NCBI RefSeq assembly: GCF_964275005.1
Contig: NC_092693.1
Location: forward strand, 22,021,835-22,085,834
Length of the DNA: 64,000 bases
From: Diadema setosum
Lineage: Eukaryota > Echinodermata > Echinoidea > Diadematoida > Diadematidae
Direction of reading: 5' to 3'
Shown: in pieces, positions 49,210 to 60,472 of the stretch
Position numbering within the stretch: the stretch's first letter is position 1
Layout: each line of letters starts with the position of its first letter
Notes under the pieces: generated by a model
The model's database searches: none
What the model saw: the letters and a program-made list of their open reading frames with translations, nothing else
Told to the model about the DNA's origin: nothing
Made by a program: the position numbers and the translations under genes

Positions 49210-52200
49210 GTTAAGTTTCAAGTTTATTAAAAGTTTCCACAATACAAAAATTACATAAGAACAATAATATGTAACAAGGAATACATTGTTGAATATGTGA
49301 TTAAAACAATTTGCAGAATTGAATATAAATTGACAATGCATGTAGATGCATATAGATGTAAAGTGGAGGGGTCTTAGAAAAGCAAGCTTGTATAATAAGA
49401 ACCCCTGGAAAGGCAAGTTAAGACATGTAATATAATAACTCACTACTATATACAAACATTAAAGCCATAGAATAATTCTAGTGGAATTCCTCAATCCCTC
49501 ACACACACACACACACACACACACTACCTATGGAATTTTAAAGCAAAACATAATTGGCATTAGACTATATTACTCAAATGGAAAGCGATGAGATGAAGTC
49601 ATGTATGTAGAATTTAAAAGGAGCAGCATCAATGAGACTGAGAATATCGATGAAGCAAATACTTCCGAGCCAACACTTTAAATCTGGAAAAAGTGGTACT
49701 ATCTTTAACATCTGAGGGCAACATGTTCCATTCTTTTATGCAAGACACATAAAAAGAATTTAGGGCAATACTGGTAGCTACACGAGGTAGATGCAGAAGG
49801 TTTTTCTGTCGTGTATTATGGGAATGAACAACTGAGTTTTTGACGAACAAATCTAGAAATAAGGAGGGAGAACTGGACATGTGAAGCTTGTACATGAATG
49901 CCAATGAGTTAAAACACACTAACTCGTTTAGAGGTAAACAACACAGCTGTAAGAACTGGGGGGCACTTGGCCTAGTAAAGTGTGAGCTTGTTATTAGCCT
50001 GATAGCTCTCTTTTGTACAATAAACAATTTATGAAGATGGCTGTTATAAGTATTACCCCAGGCAACATTACAATACATCAAGTGAGGCATTATGATGCTA
50101 TTATACAGTGTAGTCAAGACACTTTTAGGAACAATAAATTTTAGCTTATGCATCACACCAACACCCCGAGAAGCTTTGGAACATACATTTAGTATGTGTT
50201 GCTTCCATGACAGAAATTCATTGATAGTAATACCAAGGAATAATACATTTTCGCTTGTAGCTACCTGATGTCCACCAATAATGAGAGAAGGGGTGTTTAC
50301 AGGTATCCTCTTATTCCTTGTTCTGAAAATAACACATTGTGTCTTCTGAAGATTAAGTGACAATTTATTACAACAAAACCAACGATAAAGTTTGTTAAGT
50401 TCTTCATTTGCTGAAGATATTAAACTGTACGCATCCTTGTGGGAGGACAGAAGACTTGTATCATCAGCAAACAGTGAGTAAGTAAACAATGATGTAGCAC
50501 TGATGATATCATTGATATAGATAAGAAATAATAGTGGGCCTAACACTGAGCCTTGAGGCACTCCACAATCAATGTGGGTGGAAAGCGATTTGGTCCCATT
50601 GACAACCACAAACTGCATTCGGTTTTGCAGATAGCTTTTGAACCAGTCTAAAGGAACTCCACGAATACCATAAGATTTAAGTTTGCAGATAAGAATGTGG
50701 TGGTCAATGGTATCAAACGCCTTGGACAAATCTAAGAAAATGCCTAGACAAAATTTCCCTTCATCAAGTGCATGAGCAATAATGTTAGTTAAATGCAATA
50801 CACCCATACTGGTAGAAGAATATTTGCGAAAACCAAATTGCTCGGGGATCAAAATGCCTTCTACAGCTAAATAATTATTTACTCTTGAGCATACAATCTT
50901 TTCTAACAATTTAGAAAATACAGGCAGCAAGGCAATGGGTCTGTAGTTTTCAATGTTTCTGTTATCACTTTTCTTATACACAGGAACTACTTTGGCAATT
51001 TTCATCTTGTCTGGAACTATTCCTTGCGACAGAGATTTATTAAATATGTCACACAATGGGACAGCAATGCTATGGATACACTCTTTGACAACCCTAGGAG
51101 CTATATTATCAGAACCTGATGACTTAGAGGATTTCAGTGATAAAGCTAGCATTATTATTTCAGATGCAGTAGTGGGCTTCAAAAATAAAGATTTGCTGTT
51201 TTTTGTAGGTTTCAAATAATCCTGAAAAGTATTGGATGTACTTGGGATCTTTTCACTTATCTTAGCAGCAATTCCTGCAAAATACTGATTGAAATGTTCA
51301 GCCTTTTGCGTATTTGTACTTAATGAAATATCACCATTATACATTTCTGAGGGAAGGTTGTGACATTTCCCCTTTCCGATCAATTTGTTTATATGGAACC
51401 ATGTTTTTTTGATATCCCCTTTTATATCATGGAATAGATTTCTAAAATATTTTTGCTTTGAAAAGCGCACAACATTTGTCAATTCATTCTTGTAATCAAC
51501 ATAATTCTTCTTATTTATCCAGGTTGGATGTTTAATGAATAATTTATAGAGCTTATGCTTCTTCCTAATGGACCTAAGCAAACTATGTGTGATCCAGGGT
51601 TTCTTACATCCCTTCTTGGCACATGATTCAACAACAGGAAAGCATTTGTCATACACATCACCAAATACATTAATAAAATAATCGTATGAATCATTTGCAC
51701 TAGTTAAGCTATATAGGTCATGCCAGTCAACTTCTAAAAGCTTCTGTTTGAAAATAGATATGTTCTCAGCATTGACTGCGTGCTTAGTTTTTATACTTCT
51801 TTCACCATTTGATATGCTTACTTTTCCTTTGTCTATACAATAAATAGGCAAATGATCAGATAGGTCTGAAAATATAAGACCACTCTCAACATTATTTTGA
51901 ATACAATTTGTGAAAAAATTATCAATCAGGGTAGCAGAGGTGTCAGTAATGCGAGTAGGTTTAGTGATGAGAGGGAACATATTATGTGAATACATAAGAT
52001 CCAAGAACCCCTTCACACTATCATCATAATCAGAATTTAGCAGATTGATATTGAAGTCACCCATAACATAAACAAACTTGTTCTCCCTAGATAACGTTTG
52101 CATATGCTCTTCAATATTATCACAAAATGATTCAATATCACTTCTTGGAGCCCTATAAATACACCCAACTACAATATGCTTTTCCTTATCATCAACTTCA

Positions 52201-52616
52201 ATAAAAATTGACTCATAACCAGGTTTACTACCAGACAAATCACACCGTAGCTTATAATCGATGGAGTCTTTAATATATAAGGCAACACCACCACCAATGC
52301 TATCAGGTCTACAGATGTTGATTAGGGAGTAACCTTGCAACTTGAATAAATTAGCATCAGTTGATGTCTTAAACCAAGTTTCAGAGACACCAATGAAAGA
52401 AAAATCATGGTGTAAACACTCAAGCAACACTTGCAAATTATCATGATTTTTAACAAGGCTCCTAGCATTTATATGAAGCATAGTAAAATTCTCATGTGGT
52501 TCGCTGCATGCAAGCTTTTCCTGAAAGTCATCACAACTTACATAATTACATTCCCTTACTGTGGAATTTAAGTCATCGTCAAGGTCAACACCCAGTTCAA
52601 AGTCATTGGGCAACAT
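49210..52616 (-). mobile_element. LINE retrotransposon (CR1/L2-Jockey group), intact ORF2
   Basis: The minus-strand frame 52616-49629 encodes 995 residues without a break. Residues 46-260 form the apurinic-type endonuclease (LHINARSL, GVSETW, GCIYRAPR, VMGDFNINLL, LSDHLPIYC). Residues about 500-780 form the reverse transcriptase, with motif A LDLSKAFDTIDHH (627-639), motif B GVPQGSVLGPLLFLIYIND (684-702) and motif C FADD (715-718). All catalytic acids are present. Downstream a short 3' UTR contains a GT tract (49500-49523 on the plus strand) and ends near AATAAACTTGAAACTTAAC at about 49210, a typical tail for this group. No ORF1 is seen to the right, so the copy is probably 5'-truncated. The 5' boundary lies somewhere in 52617-52930. 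The element lies antisense to RABIF. Confidence 0.9.
49629..52616 (-). CDS. LINE ORF2: endonuclease-reverse transcriptase, 995 residues
   Basis: This enzyme nicks target DNA and primes reverse transcription of its own RNA at the nick (target-primed reverse transcription, known for the family). The frame opens with a short acidic leader (about 45 residues) before the endonuclease, and no frameshift or stop is present in the two domains. The linker between endonuclease and reverse transcriptase (260-490) is basic and rich in Lys/Phe, as usual. The C-terminal ~200 residues contain the conserved thumb-type region ending near HNTRQKNLLHLPRV and W..LP. The intact state over nearly 3 kb indicates a young insertion or one under recent selection. 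Whether it is transcribed cannot be told, since the promoter and ORF1 are not seen. Confidence 0.92.
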   Translation of the reverse strand: MLPNDFELGVDLDDDLNSTVRECNYVSCDDFQEKLACSEPHENFTMLHINARSLVKNHDNLQVLLECLHHDFSFIGVSETWFKTSTDANLFKLQGYSLINICRPDSIGGGVALYIKDSIDYKLRCDLSGSKPGYESIFIEVDDKEKHIVVGCIYRAPRSDIESFCDNIEEHMQTLSRENKFVYVMGDFNINLLNSDYDDSVKGFLDLMYSHNMFPLITKPTRITDTSATLIDNFFTNCIQNNVESGLIFSDLSDHLPIYCIDKGKVSISNGERSIKTKHAVNAENISIFKQKLLEVDWHDLYSLTSANDSYDYFINVFGDVYDKCFPVVESCAKKGCKKPWITHSLLRSIRKKHKLYKLFIKHPTWINKKNYVDYKNELTNVVRFSKQKYFRNLFHDIKGDIKKTWFHINKLIGKGKCHNLPSEMYNGDISLSTNTQKAEHFNQYFAGIAAKISEKIPSTSNTFQDYLKPTKNSKSLFLKPTTASEIIMLALSLKSSKSSGSDNIAPRVVKECIHSIAVPLCDIFNKSLSQGIVPDKMKIAKVVPVYKKSDNRNIENYRPIALLPVFSKLLEKIVCSRVNNYLAVEGILIPEQFGFRKYSSTSMGVLHLTNIIAHALDEGKFCLGIFLDLSKAFDTIDHHILICKLKSYGIRGVPLDWFKSYLQNRMQFVVVNGTKSLSTHIDCGVPQGSVLGPLLFLIYINDIISATSLFTYSLFADDTSLLSSHKDAYSLISSANEELNKLYRWFCCNKLSLNLQKTQCVIFRTRNKRIPVNTPSLIIGGHQVATSENVLFLGITINEFLSWKQHILNVCSKASRGVGVMHKLKFIVPKSVLTTLYNSIIMPHLMYCNVAWGNTYNSHLHKLFIVQKRAIRLITSSHFTRPSAPQFLQLCCLPLNELVCFNSLAFMYKLHMSSSPSLFLDLFVKNSVVHSHNTRQKNLLHLPRVATSIALNSFYVSCIKEWNMLPSDVKDSTTFSRFKVLARKYLLHRYSQSH

Positions 52617-53033
52617 TTTTATGTTATTTCAAAATCTAAACATGACAATCTGCATGTAGGCTCTTGAAAACAGCACAATGCTGCAAGAAAGGTAGACAGT
52701 ATAAAAACGCTTGCATTAAAAAGGTTCATAGGTACACATACACACACAAGAACATACACACATACACACACACAATAACAGAAGATATTTGCAAAAACTT
52801 CAATGAACAAACACATTGTGAGCCTATCATGTTCCCTTTTTGTGTGTGTTTTTGTAATAACGAAATTACGGGCAGCATTAGCAGAGCATTGCACATTATA
52901 CACGTACTTTGTGGTGGGTAAACACACTGCATGAGCTTTCAGACTCTTTGATACACAGTAGTACACTGTGTACAATTGTATTAGTAAAGGGCATTGAACC
53001 AAGACTAGTCATCACACCTCGCATTTCTGAACG

Positions 53034-55062
53034 ATGGCAGACAACGACTCGACCAAACCCGACACCACCACTACTCCCGTCGAATCGGCAAACGACGACG
53101 AGAAGCATGCTGAAGAAGCAGAATCTACAAGAGATCTAAGTGTGCTGCTGGACGATGGCAAAAATTCGCGGACACTTCTCTGTGAGCGCTGTGGGAGTAA
53201 GATGTTGCTGCCTGGATTAGCGGAATTTGTTACCAAGGATGTACGTAGTCCCGTCCCTTCATAACCTTGTCTGTCTCACTAACATGACCAACTAGTATTC
53301 TATTTAATTTAGACCCTCTAGAGTCGTGGCACCAGTTTGCTGCAGGGGTCCCGTTTGCGGCACCCCTAGGAATATCTAACTATATCTTCAAAAGTAGAAG
53401 GGTATTTTTTTTTCTAAATTGTTATATTTGAAGAGCAACTGAAGAGCTTTCTTTTGATACCAGAATCATGAAATAACTCGGATGATGGCCTTCATATTAA
53501 ATTCTAATTTAAACCGTCTAAACAAATATTGTTTCTTTCAAAATTAAGACAGATGACACACATGTGGCTGTATTGTGTGTACACTGCTTTCTTGAAAACA
53601 ACAGAACCTGAAATAGATTTCACAAGAATACTTGTACCTAACCCCGGGCCGTTCCTTGTAGTATTAGTAACCCGCGTTCAGGCTTGCCGCAGTTAACTTG
53701 TACCAAAATCTTTTATATTAATGACAATCTGAGCTAGCTTTGCATTTATGTCTTTTTATATAATGCACAGTTTGATTGCTCGATGTTTTCTTCAGAAAAC
53801 AAAGGAACCCTACGGCCTTATATTGATAAAAGGATCGTCCAGACCTTGCCAAAAAGTTGCTTCAAAACCATCACACAAGTGTAGAGAAAGGTCTAGAAAA
53901 CTGAGGAACTGATCCACTCTGACCTTTTGAGTGTGACTTTAATTCTACTGTCATATCAACACAGAGCTCTTTGTTTTTGAAGTAACTCCAGCATTTGTTT
54001 TCATTATGAGGTATAGAATTCACATACAAAATATAAAGCTTATAAAATAGTATGAAATGGTTTTGATAATGTCTGATACCATCATGATGTAATGAACAAT
54101 TCTTTGAGTTATTCTAAGCTAGAAACCTTTTTCCCCCAATGAACTAGTATTATTGTAGGAATTTGTTACATATTTTGATAAAAACAATCCATCTCAGATG
54201 ATTTTCAAAACTTACACATTGCCAAAATCATTATCACAAAAAAAAAGAGAGTAAAATTCAGAGCCCGAAATTGATATCTAGATATCTATACACTTTATTA
54301 GTTTGATATTTAAAAAAAAAAAAATAGGATTTCATTATAATGGGAGACTCCTGTATTGTTGATAAGCACAAAGTTATTCTGTAAAAAAGAAAAGAAAGTT
54401 ATTAGTGCAAGAAAGGTAATTCTTTAATGGTGAATAGCCAGACTGCTATATGTTTAAATAGTACAAAGATTCAACAATGCAGTGTAATCACATTATAACA
54501 AACACGATTATAACAAAATTCTTGTAACAACGAAATCGAAATTCAGGTCCTAAAATTATCACTATATCTTTATGCCTATACACTATACTGTTCGGTTATA
54601 ATGAAAGAAAACAGCCTGTCCTAAGGACTTTGTGATAATTAGAGTACACTGTATCTGTTTGATTTTGTCCTTGGACAAATTTGTATTTTTTTTAATGGTC
54701 ATGAGGAAGGAAACCTGCTTTTTTTCTGTACTGTTCCATCCATCCATCTGTCAGTCTCTGCCTCTCATTCTCTCACTTCTCTTTCCCTTGTTCACTAATC
54801 ACCTCTGCAACAGATTTTTCTGCCTTACATGAAGATCAAGTCTGAGCAGCAGAAGGCTACGGACGGGGAGGTTCTAAAGGACCACTGGGTAGTGCCCGAC
54901 ATGTTCACCTTTGAGAACATTGGATTCACAAACACAGTGCAAGGCACCACCAAGTACTTGATATGCGCAGACTGTGAGGTGGGCCCCGTTGGATTCCACG
55001 ACCTGGCGGACAGGACCAAGTTCTTCATTGCACTTGATCGAGTCAAGCATGAAGCCACTTAA
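53034..55062 (+). CDS. RABIF: RABIF / MSS4 (Rab guanine-nucleotide release factor/chaperone), two exons, 151 residues
   Basis: Exons 53034-53240 and 54814-55062, phase 0, donor GTACGT, acceptor CTCTGCAACAG. MSS4 binds nucleotide-free exocytic Rab GTPases in the cytosol and stabilises them. The zinc-binding pairs are visible: CERC (C50, C53) and CADC (C120, C123). The family blocks LLCERCGSKML, FLPYMK, KDHWVVPDMFTFENIGFT, KYLICADCEVGPVG and the C-terminal FFIALDRVKHE align with human RABIF along its whole length. The N terminus is longer than in human (123 residues) by an acidic, Thr-rich stretch of about 28 residues, probably disordered. The start ATG has a favourable context (GAACGATGG) and is the first in frame. 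Its start codon is only 418 bp from the start of the antisense LINE frame. Confidence 0.95.
54480..54651 (+). mobile_element. Tc1/mariner-like MITE fragment in the RABIF intron
   Basis: CAGTGTAATCACATTATAAC at the left is matched by the inverted, partly diverged right end (TTAGAGTACACTG) before TA. The inner GTTATAATG / CATTATAAC motifs are shared with TTTCATTATAATGGGAGACTCCTGTA at 54329-54354 and with the first 27 bases of the window, so three pieces of one dispersed family are present. It is non-coding. Confidence 0.5.
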
Positions 55063-57249
55063 AGAGGCAGCCATCACTGCTGCTTACTGTCGCTCGGTAA
55101 GAATGGACTTACTGCGATCCTGCTTTCGAAGTTATCACTTTTCTGGTATGGAGGTGTCCAACAATCTGTGAGCCTGGCATTCCTGCTCGTCTTTCTTCAG
55201 CAAAGTTTTGATCCAAGCAGTAAAGACACGTATGCATAATATCATTTCTCAGTATGTCATTGTCATGGAAATATGTGTATAGATGTACACCTTTCGAGTT
55301 GAGTTGATTATCCTTGTAAGGATTGTCCTTTGTTTGATACAGTCATAGTTGCAATTGCACCGTACGTGTCTCCATCAGCATATCTTTCCAAGCAACATTC
55401 TGTTTTGCATACTGCTGTTTGTGGTGTTCAAGACTTTTAGGCTTTGAAAGCATGTGCAAATGTCACTGTTCCAGAATCCTGTGCCATCTCAATAATATGC
55501 CCTCAGTAGATCAGAGGATGTACTATGGATATTGTGTCTTCATCTTCTCTTTTGCAAAGAGCCTTGCAGAATATTATGCCAAGTGAACCAGTGTAGTGTG
55601 TTTCTTAAAGGTAGATGAATGCATGTGCAACATTTTGCAGCAAGAACTGCTTCTTGGTATGCAGCTCTAGTGCATTTTATTGAGTGGATTGAATACATAG
55701 CAGACCTTATCTTCACTCCTCATCCCAACTCTGCATTCTGCCAATTTCTGTTTGACAATTTTGAAGTGTAACATGCCATTGTGCTTTTAATTTGTAAGAT
55801 GAATACAGTGTTCTTTTTATCCGAATGAAGTGAAGTTCCTTGAAATTATTTGAAAATTCAGCTCAAAGAGCAAAATTTTGGTTTAACAAAACTGCAAAGT
55901 GTTATCATTGTAGAAAATGATATACCTATCATGAGTTATGCTTACTCATTGATAGACAAACAATCTTTCAAACAAACATCAGGGCCACTCCAACATGCAA
56001 GCACCACAAGAATGAAACTGGCAAGAATTACTAACTTGTCTGATCACGGTCAGAAGACATGCCCTGTAATTATGCTTGCTTCACAGTTGTATGATCTTTT
56101 GGACATCTTCAGCACTTGTACAAATAGTCTATTCTGTTCATGGCAGCTGTAGATTGGCTATTAGATGCAAACTTGCCAACTCTTGGAACTGAGAGCAAGA
56201 GATGTGAACTGAAACTGGCTGATGCATAGCTAGAGATACATATTTCTTGTATCAACAGAATGTGTTGGACATCGTGTGAACAAAATATCATTCAATTTTA
56301 TTCTGCTGAATTCACTCTTTGAAGCAAGCAAAGGGCTTACTTGTGAGTATTCACTAAAAATCCCCCGATAACTTGACAGTAGACTATCGATATATGATAC
56401 GTGTGTCCATATTTGAACAAAATTGAGCAAACAGTCTGGAAGGCTGAAATCTGGCAAAATATCACAGAAATTTTTAACAGCCCCACCAAGACAACTGCAA
56501 GTGACATCGGTAAATATTCTACCATGGGGGATGTCAGCATGAAACACATCACTGTTCTCCTCAGCTTTTCTCTTGGGCATTTTCAGGATGTCTGACTCGC
56601 AAACCATCAGAGGTGGTAAGCGATCTCCCATTTTGCTCTGGTCTTGAAGTATGTGATTTGAAAGTGCTCCCTGTTGGACGTTAAAAGGCTGTTGATCCAA
56701 GAATCGCAGAATTGTAGTTTTAGAATTTGCGAAGACACATTCCAGTCAGTGACAAATAATGAGTTGCAAATGTACAAAGTATAATATGCATATGGAGAAT
56801 GGAATGTAGTTTGACATGGTATGTACAACATTAAAGTTGTGACTTGCATTAGAGGCAGTGTTCCTTCTCATAAAGCTTACAAGAGGATTTTAAGCTACTG
56901 TATAGCAACCTTTTCCTATCACCTCTAGGCAATCTGGCATATTGTGTCTTGATTGCAAGATTCTTTTTGTGCAAAAGTATGCATACTTAGTTATTTATAT
57001 TTTTCACAAATATTGGCAAAAAAGTGCAATTTCTATGTCTTTTTATAGTGATTTGAGTTTCACAAACTTGTGTTGGTTAGATTAGATAGTACTTTTTTTA
57101 TCTCTAAACATCTCAAGTGAAAATAACAGATATACTTGTACTGACAATTTGATGGTGCATCTTCTTTTTCCCCTTCCTTTTATAAAGGTCGTACATTGTA
57201 AGTAAGTATAATGTCTACTTAAAACTTCAGTTTTGTGAATGACTAACTC
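55063..57249. other. 3' flank of RABIF, mostly non-coding
   Basis: Probable RABIF 3' UTR followed by AT-rich DNA. The only notable frame is a minus-strand one at 56230-56700, listed separately. No repeat with clear ends was found here. Confidence 0.4.
56230..56700 (-). CDS. Hypothetical 156-residue frame, unrecognised
   Basis: The longest open frame outside recognised genes on the right side of the window. It has mixed composition without low-complexity runs (for example KMPKRKAEENSDVFHADIP, SYIDSLLSSYRGIFSEYS). No domain is recognised and no supporting splice structure or promoter is seen. A chance frame of this length is plausible in 40% GC DNA; a transposon relic is the other option. Confidence 0.18.
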   Translation of the reverse strand: MDQQPFNVQQGALSNHILQDQSKMGDRLPPLMVCESDILKMPKRKAEENSDVFHADIPHGRIFTDVTCSCLGGAVKNFCDILPDFSLPDCLLNFVQIWTHVSYIDSLLSSYRGIFSEYSQVSPLLASKSEFSRIKLNDILFTRCPTHSVDTRNMYL

Positions 57250-57604
57250 AGAGACTTCAACTCTCCCACTTTCGATGGGAGATCTCCCGCTGAAAGCCCA
57301 TTTTTGCAAAATCTTCCGTTCTTCCGCTTGATATTCAATTTCTCCCGCCCTGGCTCTGTGTCTCCCACTTGAAATGATTTCTTACTTAGTATCATCGTAT
57401 GTTGAAAAATAAGCCTTAGATAGCACGAGAGAGCATGAGAACCATACAGCTTCGAGGGCCTGCTTAAGGGCCCTGGACCCTGGCTGCAAGGAATTTTGCG
57501 CTTCGCGCTGGTGATGTGCGCTTCACGCTGGGGGTCTCCTGTTTGCTAGGGGTTTCAGGCGGGAGAATCTCCAGATCAGAAGATGCTTGGGGTTGGAGTC
57601 TCTG
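57250..57604 (+). mobile_element. 355-bp MITE with CTAACTC target duplication
   Basis: The left end AGAGACTTCAACTC is inverted at the right end (GGTTGGAGTCTCT), and CTAACTC flanks both sides (57243-57249 and 57605-57611). The interior repeats CTCCCGC/GCGGGAG motifs and TGCGCTTCGCGCTGG / TGCGCTTCACGCTGG. A 7-8 bp duplication would suit hAT-like elements. There is no coding capacity. Confidence 0.65.
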
Positions 57605-58393
57605 CTAACTCATTCTTTTTTTCAGTCGAAGACATTGTCTTATTTATGAATTGTTATTGTTTTTATATGTATCATCTGACACTGAAATCATGGCCCGCAC
57701 TTGGCAGGAAGTCAAAGTTAACAGTTGGTTTGATACATAGTAGACCATGGAATTCAAGCTCACTGTCAATAGCAAAATCTTCTTCAACTCAAGTGGTTGA
57801 TATATCTTTGTAATATTTTTGTTCCTGCATAGGGAAACTTTGTACGCGTGTACTACATTGTCAATGTTGACCTCTGTCATGAAGGTGACAACAACAGCCA
57901 GGGATGCTTGAGGTCACAGGGTTCAAAATATTGTCTGCTCTGATATCAAAACTAACAGTATGATGTGACCATGTCCAAAGCAGGAACAATATTTTAGTGC
58001 AACTGTGAATGGTTCAATACTACAGCTTGAGTGCAGCTTGACATTAACAGACAAGAAAAAAAAATATTATGTGTACTGCATAATATAATAATATTACTGC
58101 AAGCCCTGGCATGTCTTTTGCAATCTCTTTAACAAAGTGTTCTTTCAATACCATAGCTTGCAAAATTTTTGTTGGTGAGAAGTTAATAACAACCATAAAA
58201 TTTGCAAAATATTTTCCCGTTTCCCGTAGTGCCTGAAGGGATTATCCTTTGCCGCGTTAGCAAAGATTAGGTTTGAAGTCAAATAGTGAGCTGACAAGAG
58301 TCTTTGTAAAAGACAGTCGGATTTTTCAGTGTGTTATAGAGCAAATGTGGCATTCATACGTTCCCTGAAAGTATGTGTGTGTGCTTTATTAAA

Positions 58394-60472
58394 ATGGCGG
58401 TCATTCAGTATACCTTTGAAATGGTGTTCAGCAAACATGTTATTACAGTGTACCATGGTACTGCAACTGGTGCAGGAGTAGCCCTGTTGGCCTTTGTTTC
58501 CTCAGTCGTTTGGGTTGTATTTCACAAGGTAAGACCAATTAAAAGACAGCATGTAAAACTCATGATACGTCTGTACATGTGCATCACTCTTTAGTGAATG
58601 AAAACAAGAAACAACAACAATAAAACAAAACACATCCCTATTGAAGCTTTGCTCTACTGTGTACGCTGCTATTTTCGCGTACAGATATTTTCATGAATGA
58701 CGAGGTCATAGATATTTTCGCGAGATGTTGTTTTTGCGAATCAACACCGACGCTTACATTAACGCATTATTAACAAAGCGCATTGAGACATTTTGGCGTG
58801 TTGTTAAATGCGCGATCCAAATGTGATTTGCGAAATTTGCGGAAATTAAACCCTCGCGAAAATAACAGCTTATACAGTACTTTTTCTGTGAAAGAAGGCA
58901 TCAGATACCAGTAAGGTCTAAAAAGACTTACTAGTATTCCACCAAAATTGCCACATACATTATAGTTTGATGGATCTTTGAATTGTTGGTTTGTTTTTGT
59001 TGTTTTTTTTTTGTTCGTTTTTGTTTTTGTTTGCTAAAATATGCTACCAGACAGAATTCGCAAGGAGGGTTTTTATGTTTTCAGTTGTTTTTTTATTAGT
59101 TTGTTTGTTTTAAGGGAGCAACCTGTTCAAATGAAACGGATCTTGCTTATTAATGCTGTAATTAACGTGTGGCACTGCAAGATATTCACAAAGAAAGAAA
59201 TATTTTTTCCCCTATCACTTGAATGCAAAAGTGATTTCCTTCCCAGAACAATCTAAGAGGAAAGTGTAAATAAAGGAGGCGTCTCCCGCTCAGGTGCCTT
59301 GTGAAAGCGTCCGGTCGCGTTTATAACCAGTGTACTGTCTGCCAACGCGGAGACTAGTGATATGTTAAACTACCCCATCTATTGACCTCCTGACGCACAA
59401 TGTTCCCATCCTCGTGGTTGCTGCGACGCGATAGGAAATTGACCACCACCGATCCACGAGGAACACACGGTAGTGATAGTACATGTACGGAAGCTTTAAA
59501 GTGCCATTCGACTTAGAGACTTGGCGAGATAATTTATCTTGTCAAGTCAACATAATAGCTCTATCATGTCGACTTATCAACTTTATAAGTTGACATGGAG
59601 ACAAAAATTATCATGTCAAGTCGATTTCTAAAAATTTAAATGTCATGGCAACATAACATATCTTGCCAAGTCACATCTAAAAAGTTACATGTCGTCATGG
59701 TGAGATAAGGTATCTTGCCAAGTCGACATCTAAAAAGTTACATGTCGTCATGGTGTGATAATGTATCTTGCCAAGTCGACATCTAAAAAGTTACATGTCA
59801 TCATGGTGACATAATGTATCTTGCCAAGTCGACATCTAAAAAGTTACATGTCGTCATGGTGAGATAAGGTATCTTGCCAAGTCAACATCGAAAAAAGTTA
59901 CATGTCGTAATGGTGACATGATGTATCTTGCCAAGTCGACATCTGAAAAGTTACATGTCATCACGGCGACATAAATTATCTATCCAAGCTGAATAAATTT
60001 GCATGAATTTGCATAATTAATTAATTTCACTATTTCGTGTAGAAGTTTGGAAGCCCTCACCAAGCCCTATCAGATAAAACAATCAAAATAAAAATCGGCC
60101 ATGACGGAGAAGTAGCACTTTCTACATTTGAGCACACACGGACAGACGCACGGACGCATGGACGGACACACACACACGCATTCACTTGTTATATTTGACG
60201 GTTTTGATTTCATTTTTTGGTAAAATATACACCATGGTATTAATTTTGATCATCTTCCTCCTCATCTTCTCTCACCCTTTTTATAGGTCCTGATCGAGCA
60301 AGAATAACAAGGATTGTGTGGGATATGCTGTGATAGAAAGAAAGACAGCTTTTTCATTCCATGTGGGCACACACTCTGCCTTCCATGCAGCACATTCTTT
60401 GAAGAGAATGAAGGAAGAGATTGCCCGTTTTGCAAGCAGAAAATACAGTCTGGTCTCAGTTTGTATTATTAG
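58394..60472 (+). pseudogene. Possible small membrane-RING gene: TM exon plus C3HC4 RING exon, interrupted by an in-frame TAA
   Basis: Exon 58394-58528 (45 codons) starts in AAAATGGCG, ends at AAG|GTAAGA in phase 0, and encodes one hydrophobic segment (TGAGVALLAFVSSVVWVVFH). An acceptor with a long pyrimidine tract (CTTCTCTCACCCTTTTTATAG) opens the next exon at 60287: six codons, TAA (60305-60307), then in the same frame a complete RING finger to TAG at 60470-60472. Its ligands are CGIC, C-G-H (IPCGHTLC), LPC and CPFC, i.e. C-x2-C-x11-C-x-H-x2-C-x2-C-x11-C-x2-C. A C-terminal RING with KQKIQSGLSLYY resembles those of membrane or IAP-type ubiquitin ligases. Without the TAA the product would be about 106 residues. 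Options are a nonsense mutation, a sequence error, or a different upstream phase-1 exon joined at 60312. The RING reading itself is strong; the link to the first exon is inference. Confidence 0.5.
58657..58877 (+). mobile_element. 221-bp MITE, TA target site, 'TATTTTCGCG' ends
   Basis: CTGTGTACGCTGCTATTTTC at the left is matched by the inverted GCGAAAATAACAGCTTATACAG at the right, flanked by TA (58655-58656, 58878-58879). The interior is rich in CGCG/TTTGCG motifs. This is a Tc1/mariner-type non-autonomous element in the putative intron of the membrane-RING gene. Confidence 0.7.

Noticed and set aside
49629-52616. Viral or LTR retroelement origin for the reverse transcriptase
   Set aside because: No LTRs, protease or integrase; an apurinic-type endonuclease precedes the reverse transcriptase, as in non-LTR LINEs.
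59640-59990. Regularly spaced repeats resembling a CRISPR array
   Set aside because: The 53-bp units are directly adjacent without unique spacers, are mirrored inverted at 61320-61740, and the DNA is eukaryotic.
60305-60307. Recoded stop (selenocysteine) before the RING
   Set aside because: The codon is TAA, not TGA, and no SECIS-like hairpin was noticed downstream.
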